Notes: generated by a model from the sequence alone, not told the origin. Counted from the first letter of the stretch, positions 1 to 7,868 are shown. The stretch is 10,260 bases of DNA from Chitinophagaceae bacterium (GCA_947483345.1 CANKNL010000090.1:1-10260); one strand, 5' to 3'. A program made the numbers and translations.

Positions 1-3000
1 AGAGTTTTTGTCGAGCAGCTCTACCGCCTTTTTAAAATACACCAAAGCACTATCGAATTTATTTTGAGTATAATATAAAAATCCCAGCTGATAAAAAGGC
101 TCCCAGCCTAAAGCAATTTTATATTCAGTTACAATAACAGCGGCCTTTTTAAAATCGGTTTCCGCATTTTCTGTTTTGCCTTTATCTTTATTAATTTGAC
201 CTAAAAAAGTAAGTGCTTCAATTGCTTTTTCTTTTTCGCCACTACTGTTGGCATATTCTGCAGCATATTCAAAATACTCAATTGATTTGTCGGTTTGTTT
301 TGTTTCATAATATAATTTGCCGAGGCTAAGCGCCATGCCCGAGGCTACCCGGTACATTTTTTTTTCTTTTGTTATTGGATATACTTCCAGCAATTCTTTT
401 TCTGCCTCGCTGTATTTTTTTAAATAGAACAGATCTTCCCCAATATTTCCTTTGCCTAAAAGATAGCTTTCATTAATTACACCCTTTTTAAGTTGATCCA
501 AAGCCTGTCTGTGGTATTTTAACGCATTTACATAATCATATTGGGTAAAATAAGTTACGCCGATATTGGTTGAAACAACGCCCCGGCTTTCCAGTACCTC
601 CTGATCTTTGTATAAACTATCTGCTATTAAGAAAGCGTTAATTGATTTTTTATACTCTCCCATACTTTTATAAAGTGTGCCCCTGGATAAATAAGTATTT
701 GCCAGTCTTACTATATTGTCAGACCTGGTGAATATAGCCAGGGCGCTATCGCTGTTTTTTAACCCTTCATCAAATTCGCCGGTAAGGCCATATATAAAAG
801 AGGTGGCTTCTAACGTTGATCCAAGGGCAATATTGTTATTGGTTTCTTCTGCAAGCTTAATGGCTTTGTTGAATGCCTCTTTGGCTTCTGGAAAATTACC
901 CATAGAGATATAAACATCAGCAATACCATTAAGTTGCCAGATAACGCCGGATTGGCTGGCTGTATCAAAAACAGATTTAGCCCGGTTATAATAAAGCAAA
1001 GCGCTGTCTAACTGAGATTGTGTTTTAAAACCATAAGCTTTTAAAGACAGGCAATCGCCATAACTACTTGCAGTATTTAATTGTTTGCTTATATCAAGAC
1101 AAGTGGCATATAATTTATCGCCTCCGGCTACATTGTCTGTACGATAGGCCAGGTTTGCAAGGCTTCTTGTGGCATCAAAAAGATAAGCGGTGTTTTTTGT
1201 GCTTTCGCTTAGTTGACTACAGGCAATATAATAATTACGTGATTTAACTGAATCGATAGCATACCATGCATTACCTAAATTGTATAATGCCTCAATTGTT
1301 GTTTTACTATTAACCCCTTTTGCCTTTTCGAAATACTCTACAGCTTTTTTATTATTTTCATCGTTATAAAAAACGTTGCCTTTTTTATTATAGGTTTCGG
1401 CAAGCCCGGAGCTGTCTTTTAATTGCTCGTAAAAGCGGGCTGCCGAATCATAAGCCAATAACGCTGGTTTTTTTTGCCCGCTTAATAAATATAGCTCCCC
1501 AATACTTTTCCAGGAATGCGCCTGACCTGATAAATTATTTGCTTTTTTTCTTAGTTGAATAGATTCTTGATGAGCTGTTACTGCAGAATCATATTTACCC
1601 AGTTCCCAGTAACAGCTTCCTTTAAGCGATTTGGAATAACCCGCATCATTAAAATTACCGATCAGTAAAAGTTTTTTCATGGCCGAATCGGTGTAGGCCA
1701 TACATGTATTGTAATTAGCAAGTTTAAAATAACTGTAAGCCATATCATTTTGTGTCTTGGCCCAGTTTAGTGTATCGTAATTAAAGCGGTATGTGTGGGC
1801 TGCGCTGATAAACGACTCCAATGCCAGGGAAGGTTTTCCCTGGTCGTTATTTACCCTGCCGATAAATGCATAATAATCGGCATTCTTTAATAACGACCCA
1901 AAACTGTTTATCTCTTTGTTGATGTCAATGAGTTTTCCATATGATTTAAGCGCCAGGTCGTAATTACCTTCGGAATAATACATGGAGCCTTCATACTCAT
2001 ATCTTTTTTGCCAATTGCTGTTATACACAGTTTCAGACAGCGTGGATTTATATGCTAAGAGTTTTTGTTCAAATTCCTGAATTAAAATCTTTGATCTGCT
2101 AAACTGTAATAATTTATTCAAACAATAGATCTTTTTTGAAATTGCGGCCAGCTCATATTCATGCTCATTTGCCAAAACCGCATATTTTATTGCCGAATCA
2201 CACTGGCTAACAGCGATATCATATTTATCCTGTTTATGGTTTATTTCTGCCTCAATCACCCAAATAAGTGATTTTCCGCTTGTATCATTAACGGCATATG
2301 CAATCGTCTTTATAAAATTGTTGTACGCAGAGGCTTCGGCATATTTTTCGCTGCTTAATAATTTTTCAACGTCTTTAATAAATGACAAACAATAGCTATT
2401 GTCAAGAATATCTTTTTTATAATTGGGTAGTATTTTTAGAAAGGCCTCTTTGTTTTTATAAATAGGAAACAGGGCATTTTTTACTTCTCCCGGGCTGTAT
2501 GGAGCGTTATTAAGTGTCCAGGTGATAAAGGTTTCATTTAGCTTAAAGTTTTTACCCCTGTAGTTATCTGGATATCCGCTTACATATAAAAAATATCTTT
2601 CAAGATCTTCCCGCTTTGCATCCCTAAGCATTTCAAGAACTGTTTTTCCGGCATATCTTCCCCCTTTTATTTTTTGATTCATCACTTCCCGAATGTCATC
2701 CCTGTCTTTAAAAGCAATATAAGTATCGTATAAATCTTTTAGCATTATAGAAAAAAGAGAATCTCCCTTTTGCTTATTGTCTGTGTATAAAATATCGGGG
2801 AGTGTATAAAAGCTTTTTTTGGATGAATTGGTAAACAAAATTTTATTAAACGCCAGATCTGAAAAAATGCTGCGGTTCTCTACAAGGGGAATATTTATTT
2901 TTAGAGATATCAGGTCTCCATCACTTAGTGTATCTGTTACCTTATAAAGCTTTACCATTGCGGCTATTAAACTATCAGCCATCACGATTTTGCCTGTTCC

Positions 3001-3264
3001 TGTTAATTTAAATTTTCTGGACTCATTGGCCACCTTTATTTCACTAGAATAGGTTTGATATGCGCTTACTAAATTCCCCTTTTTGATACCCCTTTCCTGA
3101 GCGTCTTCAATAAATACAATCATAGTATCCCCCGACCTGTATGCATAGTAGATACTAAAATACAGTTCTTTCTCTTCCGTTTTTAATGTCGTTTGAGCAG
3201 AGGCAAATGTATACATAAAAAGAAAGTATACACAAAGACTATATTTTTTTATCAGTAAATTCAA
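1..3264 (-). CDS. Secreted giant tetratricopeptide-repeat protein (C-terminus beyond window)
   Basis: The frame is open for 1,088 codons from the left edge to a TAA at 3265-3267. The 3' end lies outside the window. No ATG gives a complete signal peptide. The TTG at 3264-3262 gives a basic n-region, a hydrophobic core and an ASA|Q cleavage site near residue 23, whereas the first in-frame ATG (residue 17) would cut the core in half. Residues about 34-126 look like a small beta-rich domain resembling part of the upstream caspase protein. Residues about 130-300 are helical and unrecognised. From about 300 to the edge there are many TPR-like helix pairs about 40 residues apart, for example NKFDSALVYFKKAVELL near the edge. 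TPRs are protein-binding scaffolds, so a role with the adjacent caspase-like protein is plausible but inferred. Many bacterial TPR proteins of this build end in a CHAT protease domain, which cannot be checked here. The specific function is unknown. Confidence 0.85.
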   Translation of the reverse strand, partial: MNLLIKKYSLCVYFLFMYTFASAQTTLKTEEKELYFSIYYAYRSGDTMIVFIEDAQERGIKKGNLVSAYQTYSSEIKVANESRKFKLTGTGKIVMADSLIAAMVKLYKVTDTLSDGDLISLKINIPLVENRSIFSDLAFNKILFTNSSKKSFYTLPDILYTDNKQKGDSLFSIMLKDLYDTYIAFKDRDDIREVMNQKIKGGRYAGKTVLEMLRDAKREDLERYFLYVSGYPDNYRGKNFKLNETFITWTLNNAPYSPGEVKNALFPIYKNKEAFLKILPNYKKDILDNSYCLSFIKDVEKLLSSEKYAEASAYNNFIKTIAYAVNDTSGKSLIWVIEAEINHKQDKYDIAVSQCDSAIKYAVLANEHEYELAAISKKIYCLNKLLQFSRSKILIQEFEQKLLAYKSTLSETVYNSNWQKRYEYEGSMYYSEGNYDLALKSYGKLIDINKEINSFGSLLKNADYYAFIGRVNNDQGKPSLALESFISAAHTYRFNYDTLNWAKTQNDMAYSYFKLANYNTCMAYTDSAMKKLLLIGNFNDAGYSKSLKGSCYWELGKYDSAVTAHQESIQLRKKANNLSGQAHSWKSIGELYLLSGQKKPALLAYDSAARFYEQLKDSSGLAETYNKKGNVFYNDENNKKAVEYFEKAKGVNSKTTIEALYNLGNAWYAIDSVKSRNYYIACSQLSESTKNTAYLFDATRSLANLAYRTDNVAGGDKLYATCLDISKQLNTASSYGDCLSLKAYGFKTQSQLDSALLYYNRAKSVFDTASQSGVIWQLNGIADVYISMGNFPEAKEAFNKAIKLAEETNNNIALGSTLEATSFIYGLTGEFDEGLKNSDSALAIFTRSDNIVRLANTYLSRGTLYKSMGEYKKSINAFLIADSLYKDQEVLESRGVVSTNIGVTYFTQYDYVNALKYHRQALDQLKKGVINESYLLGKGNIGEDLFYLKKYSEAEKELLEVYPITKEKKMYRVASGMALSLGKLYYETKQTDKSIEYFEYAAEYANSSGEKEKAIEALTFLGQINKDKGKTENAETDFKKAAVIVTEYKIALGWEPFYQLGFLYYTQNKFDSALVYFKKAVELLDKNS

Positions 3265-5250
3265 TTAATATGACTTTGTTTCTTTTATATTAAAGCTAAC
3301 GCTAATTATTCCAGTTTCTTCTGCTTTTATAGCCGACACATCGCCCCGTGTGGCGGCGTTTCCGGTTTTTTCATTAAATAAATCATCCAACACGGTTTGA
3401 AAGGATTGCATGTCGGCTCTTGTGATTTTTTTTTCAAAAATACTTCTTAAATCCATGGGTTCTTTTGATACTATTATTTTTAAAAACTCTAACCCGGCAG
3501 GACTGTCTTTACTTACTGACAGCTTTCTGATAACTACACTATTTTTCTCTACAACATAATCGGCCGGTTCTTTGCCTTTGTATGGATACAGGATATCAAC
3601 TTTATTATCAGGATAAATATCCAACACGGTATAATAGAGGTTTTGGTTGCCGTTGTTTTTAATATGCAGACTAAACCCGTCGCCTATCTCCAGTTCAATT
3701 GCTGCTGATTTATTATATGCTTTTGCCGGAACAATTTCTGCAGAAATAAATTGTGCTAATTCTCCCCCATCGGGCATGGTGCGTAAATATTTTATTCTTA
3801 ATTCCTTTTTTATATTGGCAATAAACAGCTTTTTCTGTTCATCAGATAATGAATCTTTATTTACAATACCGGCCGACCAAACGGGTTTATTATTTCTATC
3901 TGTAAGCTCTGCCCTTTTTCCGGCCCCGTCATTTTTAATTTCTAATTGAAAATCGGCCTGGTCGGCTATCGTTAAAAAACTATAGGGTTTTATAAACTGC
4001 TTAACCTGCTTCTCAATAACCTTTGTTGCTGCATCGGCCTCTACAATACTAAGTTTTAATACCGCCTGCAGGTTGCCATAACTCTCCTCATCCATTTTAA
4101 CTTCATATAAATCATTTTTATTTAAACGCTTTGCGGCTACACCATAACTTCTAAAATTGTCCACCTTTTTAATACTGGCTGTGGTATATATCTCTTTGCT
4201 TTCTGCTTGATATATTGTACAGTTAGTTCCACTTGCTATATTATCCATCAGGCCCCTATCTACCATAAAGATAGAGTCTTCGTTTCCTGTACTTCCGCGA
4301 TATCCAACCCTGATATAAATTTTTTCTGCTTTCGGTTTATATTTACCACTAAATATTTGCTGTTGCCCATTTCCTTCTAGCATAGGTATTTGCTCTGGAA
4401 TAAACGCCTGCATATTGGCTCTTATTTTTTCAAACAACAGTTCATATGTATTACCAGCGCTCATGTCGTTTAGTGCTTTATAAAAAGAATAAGACAAGGA
4501 CCCCAGTTCTTCATTATTGATGATGATTTGCTTGTTTACCTGCTGTGGAGATGAGGCGCTTATAACGACCATATTTGAAACAGAGTCGGCAACTGCTTCA
4601 AAAAATCCTTGTCTCGCTTCGGCTTCTGATAAGTTAATAACCGAATCCATTGGGTTTTCGGGGTCTGGAAAAGGAATAGGCTCTCCTCTGGTAACTGCAA
4701 AGCTTTCACCCCTTGTGCCCGTACCAGAGTGACACGCATCCAAAAGCACTAACAAGCTTCCTGCAGCGCCCAGTTTTTTCCTGATCGCTAAAAGTACCGG
4801 ATACAGGTCATCGTCACGCAAATGATTTTGACCTTTATAACCCGTGGGGTTATATTTTGGCATAGCGTCGTAAGGTAAAAAAGCTTCATCATATCCATCG
4901 TCTTCATCTTTTCCAAGCTCAATGGTCCTTTGGTCTCTTATTTGTTGACCGTGGCACGAAAAATGAATGACCACAATGTCGTTTTGTTTTGCTTTTACCG
5001 AAAGCTGTGTGATGGCATTTAGTATAGCAGCCTTGGTGGCCTTGCTGTTAATTAATGTGTCAATGTTTTTTTCTTCAAATCCGTTTCTGCTTAAAGCGGC
5101 TTTTATATATTTTACATCGTTTACAGAAGCGATGGGTTTTATTTTACTTGCTATCGGATATTCTCCTACAGCTACAATAAGCGCCAACTTGTTTTGAGAA
5201 AATGTTTTACCTGAAAAAAATAAGAAAAGAAAAATATATAAATATTTCAT
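3265..5250 (-). CDS. Secreted caspase/metacaspase-like protein (peptidase C14) with DUF4384-like C-terminus
   Basis: This 661-residue protein starts at ATG with a hydrophobic signal peptide (residues 1 to about 18, cleavage near TFS|Q), so it should act in the periplasm or outside the cell. Residues about 20-300 form a caspase-fold domain. The catalytic His is H100 in SCHGQ and the catalytic Cys is C173 in LLDACHSGTGTRG. The acidic stretch DEDDGYDEAFLPYD (115-128) matches the S1-pocket region of type I metacaspases, which prefer Arg/Lys at P1. Both dyad residues are intact, so an active protease is expected. Residues about 310-402 resemble the N-terminal domain of the next gene's product. Residues about 515-605 (FSLHIKNNG, YTVLDIYPDNKVDILYP, AGLEFLKIIVS) resemble DUF4384, which is often fused to bacterial caspase domains. 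It precedes the TPR gene with only a stop codon between them, so co-expression is very likely. The substrate is unknown. Confidence 0.9.
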   Translation of the reverse strand: MKYLYIFLFLFFSGKTFSQNKLALIVAVGEYPIASKIKPIASVNDVKYIKAALSRNGFEEKNIDTLINSKATKAAILNAITQLSVKAKQNDIVVIHFSCHGQQIRDQRTIELGKDEDDGYDEAFLPYDAMPKYNPTGYKGQNHLRDDDLYPVLLAIRKKLGAAGSLLVLLDACHSGTGTRGESFAVTRGEPIPFPDPENPMDSVINLSEAEARQGFFEAVADSVSNMVVISASSPQQVNKQIIINNEELGSLSYSFYKALNDMSAGNTYELLFEKIRANMQAFIPEQIPMLEGNGQQQIFSGKYKPKAEKIYIRVGYRGSTGNEDSIFMVDRGLMDNIASGTNCTIYQAESKEIYTTASIKKVDNFRSYGVAAKRLNKNDLYEVKMDEESYGNLQAVLKLSIVEADAATKVIEKQVKQFIKPYSFLTIADQADFQLEIKNDGAGKRAELTDRNNKPVWSAGIVNKDSLSDEQKKLFIANIKKELRIKYLRTMPDGGELAQFISAEIVPAKAYNKSAAIELEIGDGFSLHIKNNGNQNLYYTVLDIYPDNKVDILYPYKGKEPADYVVEKNSVVIRKLSVSKDSPAGLEFLKIIVSKEPMDLRSIFEKKITRADMQSFQTVLDDLFNEKTGNAATRGDVSAIKAEETGIISVSFNIKETKSY

Positions 5251-5308
5251 TGCAGATTAGTTTGTGGTCCGTTGTTTTTTACAGATGAACTAAAATGATA
5301 TAGTGCAT

Positions 5309-5316
5309 AAAAGATA
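5309..5316 (-). promoter_or_regulatory. Weak candidate -7 element for the caspase-TPR gene pair
   Basis: On the minus strand TATCTTTT matches the Bacteroidota -7 consensus TAnnTTTG at all positions but the last. It would give a leader of roughly 55 nt before the caspase ATG. There is no good -33 TTTG at the usual distance; the nearest, in GTTTTGC, is only 11 bp upstream. The 114-bp gap 5251-5364 shows no other convincing site and no strong terminator. Confidence 0.22.
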
Positions 5317-5364
5317 ATGCCTTTTTGCAAAACTTTATGATTTCATTTCTTAAACCTCCTACCA

Positions 5365-5880
5365 CTATCTGCCAAAATCATCCTGTATTCTAACGATATC
5401 ATTTTCGTCGCTGGGGTTTTCGGCGTCGGTGTGTCGCCATATCTCAGCAACAATACCCCAGTTTTCCATACCTATTAACCTGTGCCGCTCTCCTTGCTTT
5501 AGCTGAATAATATCTCCAGTTATTAATTGTTTGGTTTCGCTTTCTTCATCTGTATCGCTGATTGCAACGGCTGCGTTGCCCCCAATCAGTTTCCATATTT
5601 CTGCCCTGCGGTGGTGATACTGCCAGCTTAATCTTTTCCCGGGAGCAACCACCAAAATTTTAGGACTTAGTTTACCCGCAATATTTAGTTGTGCATAGGT
5701 AAGGTCGGGGAAATAAATACCGATGAATTTCTCGGCATCATTTTCTTCAATTACAAAAAAGCCACCCCATGGCCTTGTATTATCCTGCTTGTTAATTTTT
5801 AAATGCAGACTTCCTAAATAGTCGTTTAGCTGTTCAAATATTATTTCCCTGGGAATGGTGTTAGAAAAATGTAGGCTCAT
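5365..5880 (-). CDS. Type II mannose-6-phosphate isomerase-like cupin protein
   Basis: This 171-residue cytoplasmic protein has the motifs of the cupin domain found at the C-terminus of bifunctional mannose-1-phosphate guanylyltransferase/mannose-6-phosphate isomerases, here as a stand-alone domain. RPWGGFFVIEE (36-46) corresponds to the family's RPWG strand. YHHRRAEIW (88-96) and GERHRL (130-135) supply likely metal ligands H89, H90, E94 and H133. The end DENDIVRIQDDFGR (158-171) matches the typical EDDIVRxxDxYGR tail. A sugar-phosphate isomerase activity is therefore possible, but small proteins of this type are often annotated only as cupins and the real substrate cannot be read from sequence. 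The start lies 11 bp after the mnmG stop on the same strand, so the two are probably co-transcribed. No functional link to tRNA modification is obvious. Confidence 0.85.
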   Translation of the reverse strand: MSLHFSNTIPREIIFEQLNDYLGSLHLKINKQDNTRPWGGFFVIEENDAEKFIGIYFPDLTYAQLNIAGKLSPKILVVAPGKRLSWQYHHRRAEIWKLIGGNAAVAISDTDEESETKQLITGDIIQLKQGERHRLIGMENWGIVAEIWRHTDAENPSDENDIVRIQDDFGR

Positions 5881-5891
5881 ATTTTAATGTT

Positions 5892-7760
5892 TTATCTGCC
5901 CATAAAAACCATTAATATCTGTACGTCACTTGGGTTTACACCAGAGATCCTTGAGGCTTGTCCCAGTGTTCTTGGTTTTATTTTTGTGAATTTCTGGCGG
6001 GCCTCATTACTCAGGGACACCAGTTTGTCGTAGTTAAAGTTATCAGGAATAATCAAGTCTTCCAGCTTACTCATTTTAGATACCAGTTCTTTTTCCTTTT
6101 CAATATAGGTATCGTACTTGATTTGTATTTCTGCCTGTTCAAGTGTTTCGCTATTAAATCCGGATAACCTGTCTTTTACTTTTGGAACCTGGTTGATCAT
6201 GTCTTTTAACCCGATCATTGGCCTCAATAAAAGCTGTGTGGCTTTTTGTTTATTTAATAACGTTGACGATTGTGCGCTTTCTAATAACACGGCTGTTTCT
6301 TCGGGATCCAGGGTTAGGCCGGCCAATTCCCTTTTTATTGTTTCAACGTTTTCTTTCTTTCTTTCAACCTTATCCATTCTTTCCTGTGAAGCCAATCCAA
6401 GTCGAAAACTTTTTTCGGTCAGGCGTAAATCTGCATTGTCTTGGCGTAACAAGGTCCTGAACTCTGCCCGGCTGGTAAACATACGGTAAGGCTCATCGGT
6501 TCCCTTGTTTATTAAATCATCAATCAGTACACCAATATATGCTTCGCTCCTTTTTAATATAACCGGTTCCAAAGACCTTATTTTATGGTGTGCGTTAATT
6601 CCGGCCATTAACCCCTGACAGGCGGCTTCTTCATATCCCGTTGTTCCATTTATTTGGCCTGCAAAAAACAGGTTGTTTATTATCTTGGTTTCTAAACTGA
6701 ATTTTAATTGTGTTGGCGGAAAGAAATCGTACTCAATAGCATAGCCCGGTCTAAACATTTTACAATTTTCAAACCCAGGAACCATTCTAAGTGCTTGATT
6801 TTGAACAGATTCTGGTAAAGAGGTTGAAAATCCATTAACATATATCTCTACCGTATTGTTTCCTTCAGGTTCTACAAATAACTGATGACGATCCCTTTCT
6901 GCAAACCTGTTTATTTTGTCTTCAATACTCGGACAATACCTTGGCCCTGTTCCCTTAATTCGGCCCTGATACATGGGGCTTTGTTCAAAACCGGTCTTTA
7001 AAAGATCGTGTACCTTTTCATTTGTATATGTAATCCAACAGCTTTTTTGCTGTTCTGGTTTTATTTTCTCAATTTCCAGGTAGCTAAATCCAACAATTTC
7101 ATCATCTCCCCTCTGTTCTTCCATTTTTGAATAGTTAAGGCTTCTGCCATCAATCCTAGGCGGTGTTCCGGTTTTTAACCTATCGGTCTCAAAACCTAAA
7201 GAAACCAGCTGTTCGGTGATGCCCGTTGAAGATTTTTCTGCCATTCTACCACCACCAAAATTTTTCTCTCCAATATGAATAACCCCATTTAAAAATGTAC
7301 CGTTAGTTAAAACCACCGCTTTTGCTTTTATCTCGTGCCCCAAACCGGTTAATACTCCGGTTACCCTGTCATTATCAAATGATAATTTTTGTACCGTATC
7401 CTGATAAAAGTCAACGTTGGGGGTGTTTTCAAGCATTTCCCGCCATGTTGCCGCAAAAAGCATTCTATCGCTTTGTACTCTGGGGCTCCACATGGCAGGT
7501 CCTTTAGACCTGTTTAACATCCTGAATTGAATCATGCTTTTATCGGTAACAATGCCGCTATACCCACCCATTGCATCAATCTCTCTTACAATTTGCCCCT
7601 TTGCAATACCACCCATAGCCGGATTACAGCTCATTTGTGCAATGGTTTGTAAATTCATGGTTATCAACAAAACCTTGCTACCAAGATTTGCTGCAGAAGC
7701 CGCAGCTTCACATCCTGCATGACCAGCTCCAACTACAATAATATCATATTCCTGAAACAT
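5892..7760 (-). CDS. mnmG: tRNA uridine-5-carboxymethylaminomethyl(34) synthesis enzyme MnmG (GidA)
   Basis: MnmG is an FAD enzyme. With the GTPase MnmE it installs (carboxymethyl)aminomethyl groups at C5 of the wobble uridine (U34) of certain tRNAs, using methylene-tetrahydrofolate. The 622-residue length is normal. The N-terminal dinucleotide-binding motif VVGAGHAGCEAA (9-20) binds FAD. The family signatures CNPAMGGIAKGQ (45-56) and RLKTGTPPRIDGRS (194-207) are present, as is the second FAD-contact stretch FAGQINGTTGYEEAA (366-380). C45 and C276 (in RYCPSIEDK) match the two conserved functional cysteines. The C-terminal helical region with YDTYIEKE (549-556), which contacts MnmE and tRNA, is complete. 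The ATG at 7760 is supported by a -7 element just upstream. The gene follows ybeY after 120 bp and precedes the cupin gene by 11 bp. Confidence 0.98.
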   Translation of the reverse strand: MFQEYDIIVVGAGHAGCEAAASAANLGSKVLLITMNLQTIAQMSCNPAMGGIAKGQIVREIDAMGGYSGIVTDKSMIQFRMLNRSKGPAMWSPRVQSDRMLFAATWREMLENTPNVDFYQDTVQKLSFDNDRVTGVLTGLGHEIKAKAVVLTNGTFLNGVIHIGEKNFGGGRMAEKSSTGITEQLVSLGFETDRLKTGTPPRIDGRSLNYSKMEEQRGDDEIVGFSYLEIEKIKPEQQKSCWITYTNEKVHDLLKTGFEQSPMYQGRIKGTGPRYCPSIEDKINRFAERDRHQLFVEPEGNNTVEIYVNGFSTSLPESVQNQALRMVPGFENCKMFRPGYAIEYDFFPPTQLKFSLETKIINNLFFAGQINGTTGYEEAACQGLMAGINAHHKIRSLEPVILKRSEAYIGVLIDDLINKGTDEPYRMFTSRAEFRTLLRQDNADLRLTEKSFRLGLASQERMDKVERKKENVETIKRELAGLTLDPEETAVLLESAQSSTLLNKQKATQLLLRPMIGLKDMINQVPKVKDRLSGFNSETLEQAEIQIKYDTYIEKEKELVSKMSKLEDLIIPDNFNYDKLVSLSNEARQKFTKIKPRTLGQASRISGVNPSDVQILMVFMGR

Positions 7761-7764
7761 AGTG

Positions 7765-7772
7765 CAAAGGTA
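7765..7772 (-). promoter_or_regulatory. Bacteroidota -7 promoter element for mnmG
   Basis: TACCTTTG on the minus strand matches the Bacteroidota -7 consensus TAnnTTTG exactly and ends only 4 nt before the mnmG ATG. A T-rich GTTTTT about 21 bp upstream (7794-7799) is a weak -33 candidate. The spacing would put transcription start at or next to the start codon, giving a leaderless or almost leaderless mRNA. Confidence 0.55.
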
Positions 7773-7806
7773 AGTAAACGGTTTTTGAACCCTAAAAACG
7801 TCTTAT

Positions 7807-7822
7807 CGTTTCACGTGGAACC
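7807..7822 (-). other. Candidate parS site 1 (ParB-binding centromere)
   Basis: Read on the minus strand this is GGTTCCACGTGAAACG. It matches the Bacillus-type parS TGTTCCACGTGAAACA at 14 of 16 positions, with the whole 14-bp core GTTCCACGTGAAAC intact and only the outer bases different. ParB (Spo0J) loads at parS and spreads to organise the origin region for segregation. The site lies about 8 bp upstream of the weak mnmG -33 region. parA/parB are not in the window. Confidence 0.7.
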
Positions 7823-7868
7823 TGAGTTTGGTATAATAAACGGTCTGACACCAATGTTCCACGTGAAA
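7809..7868. repeat. Inverted repeat of two 13-bp arms spanning the parS pair
   Basis: Arm TTTCACGTGGAAC (7809-7821) is the exact reverse complement of GTTCCACGTGAAA (7856-7868), with a 34-bp spacer. Each arm is itself nearly palindromic around CACGTG. The simplest reading is two oppositely oriented parS sites. In RNA read through from ybeY the arms could also form a hairpin, but no U-tract follows directly, so it does not look like an intrinsic terminator. Confidence 0.8.

Noticed and set aside
1320..1562. Open frame of 80 codons on the plus strand
   Set aside because: It lies wholly antisense within the TPR gene, has a low-complexity Phe/Tyr-rich translation mirroring the repeats and has no promoter or recognisable domain.
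3262..3267. The TAA between the caspase and TPR genes as a nonsense mutation that split one fused gene
   Set aside because: A complete signal peptide with an ASA|Q cleavage site begins directly after the stop. This fits a separate exported protein, not the interior of a fusion.
1..5250. The caspase plus TPR pair as a type III-E Craspase or cytoplasmic abortive-infection system
   Set aside because: Both proteins have signal peptides, and no Cas protein, CRISPR array, gasdermin or nucleic-acid sensor is present in the window.
5311..5326. Short hairpins in the gap upstream of the caspase gene as a terminator for mnmG-cupin
   Set aside because: Stems are only 4-5 bp and AT-rich, too weak to call.
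5335..5360. Perfect AGGAGG on the minus strand (5360-5355) followed after 8 nt by ATG, suggesting a tiny gene
   Set aside because: The frame is only three codons (M-K-S-stop), and Shine-Dalgarno sequences are generally little used in Bacteroidota. It is probably coincidence.
6118..6489. Open frame of 123 codons on the plus strand
   Set aside because: It lies antisense to the well-conserved C-terminal part of mnmG, and its translation has no recognisable motif.
7809..7868. The inverted repeat as an intrinsic terminator between ybeY and mnmG
   Set aside because: The loop is 34 nt, no T-run directly follows the stem on either strand, and each arm matches parS by itself.
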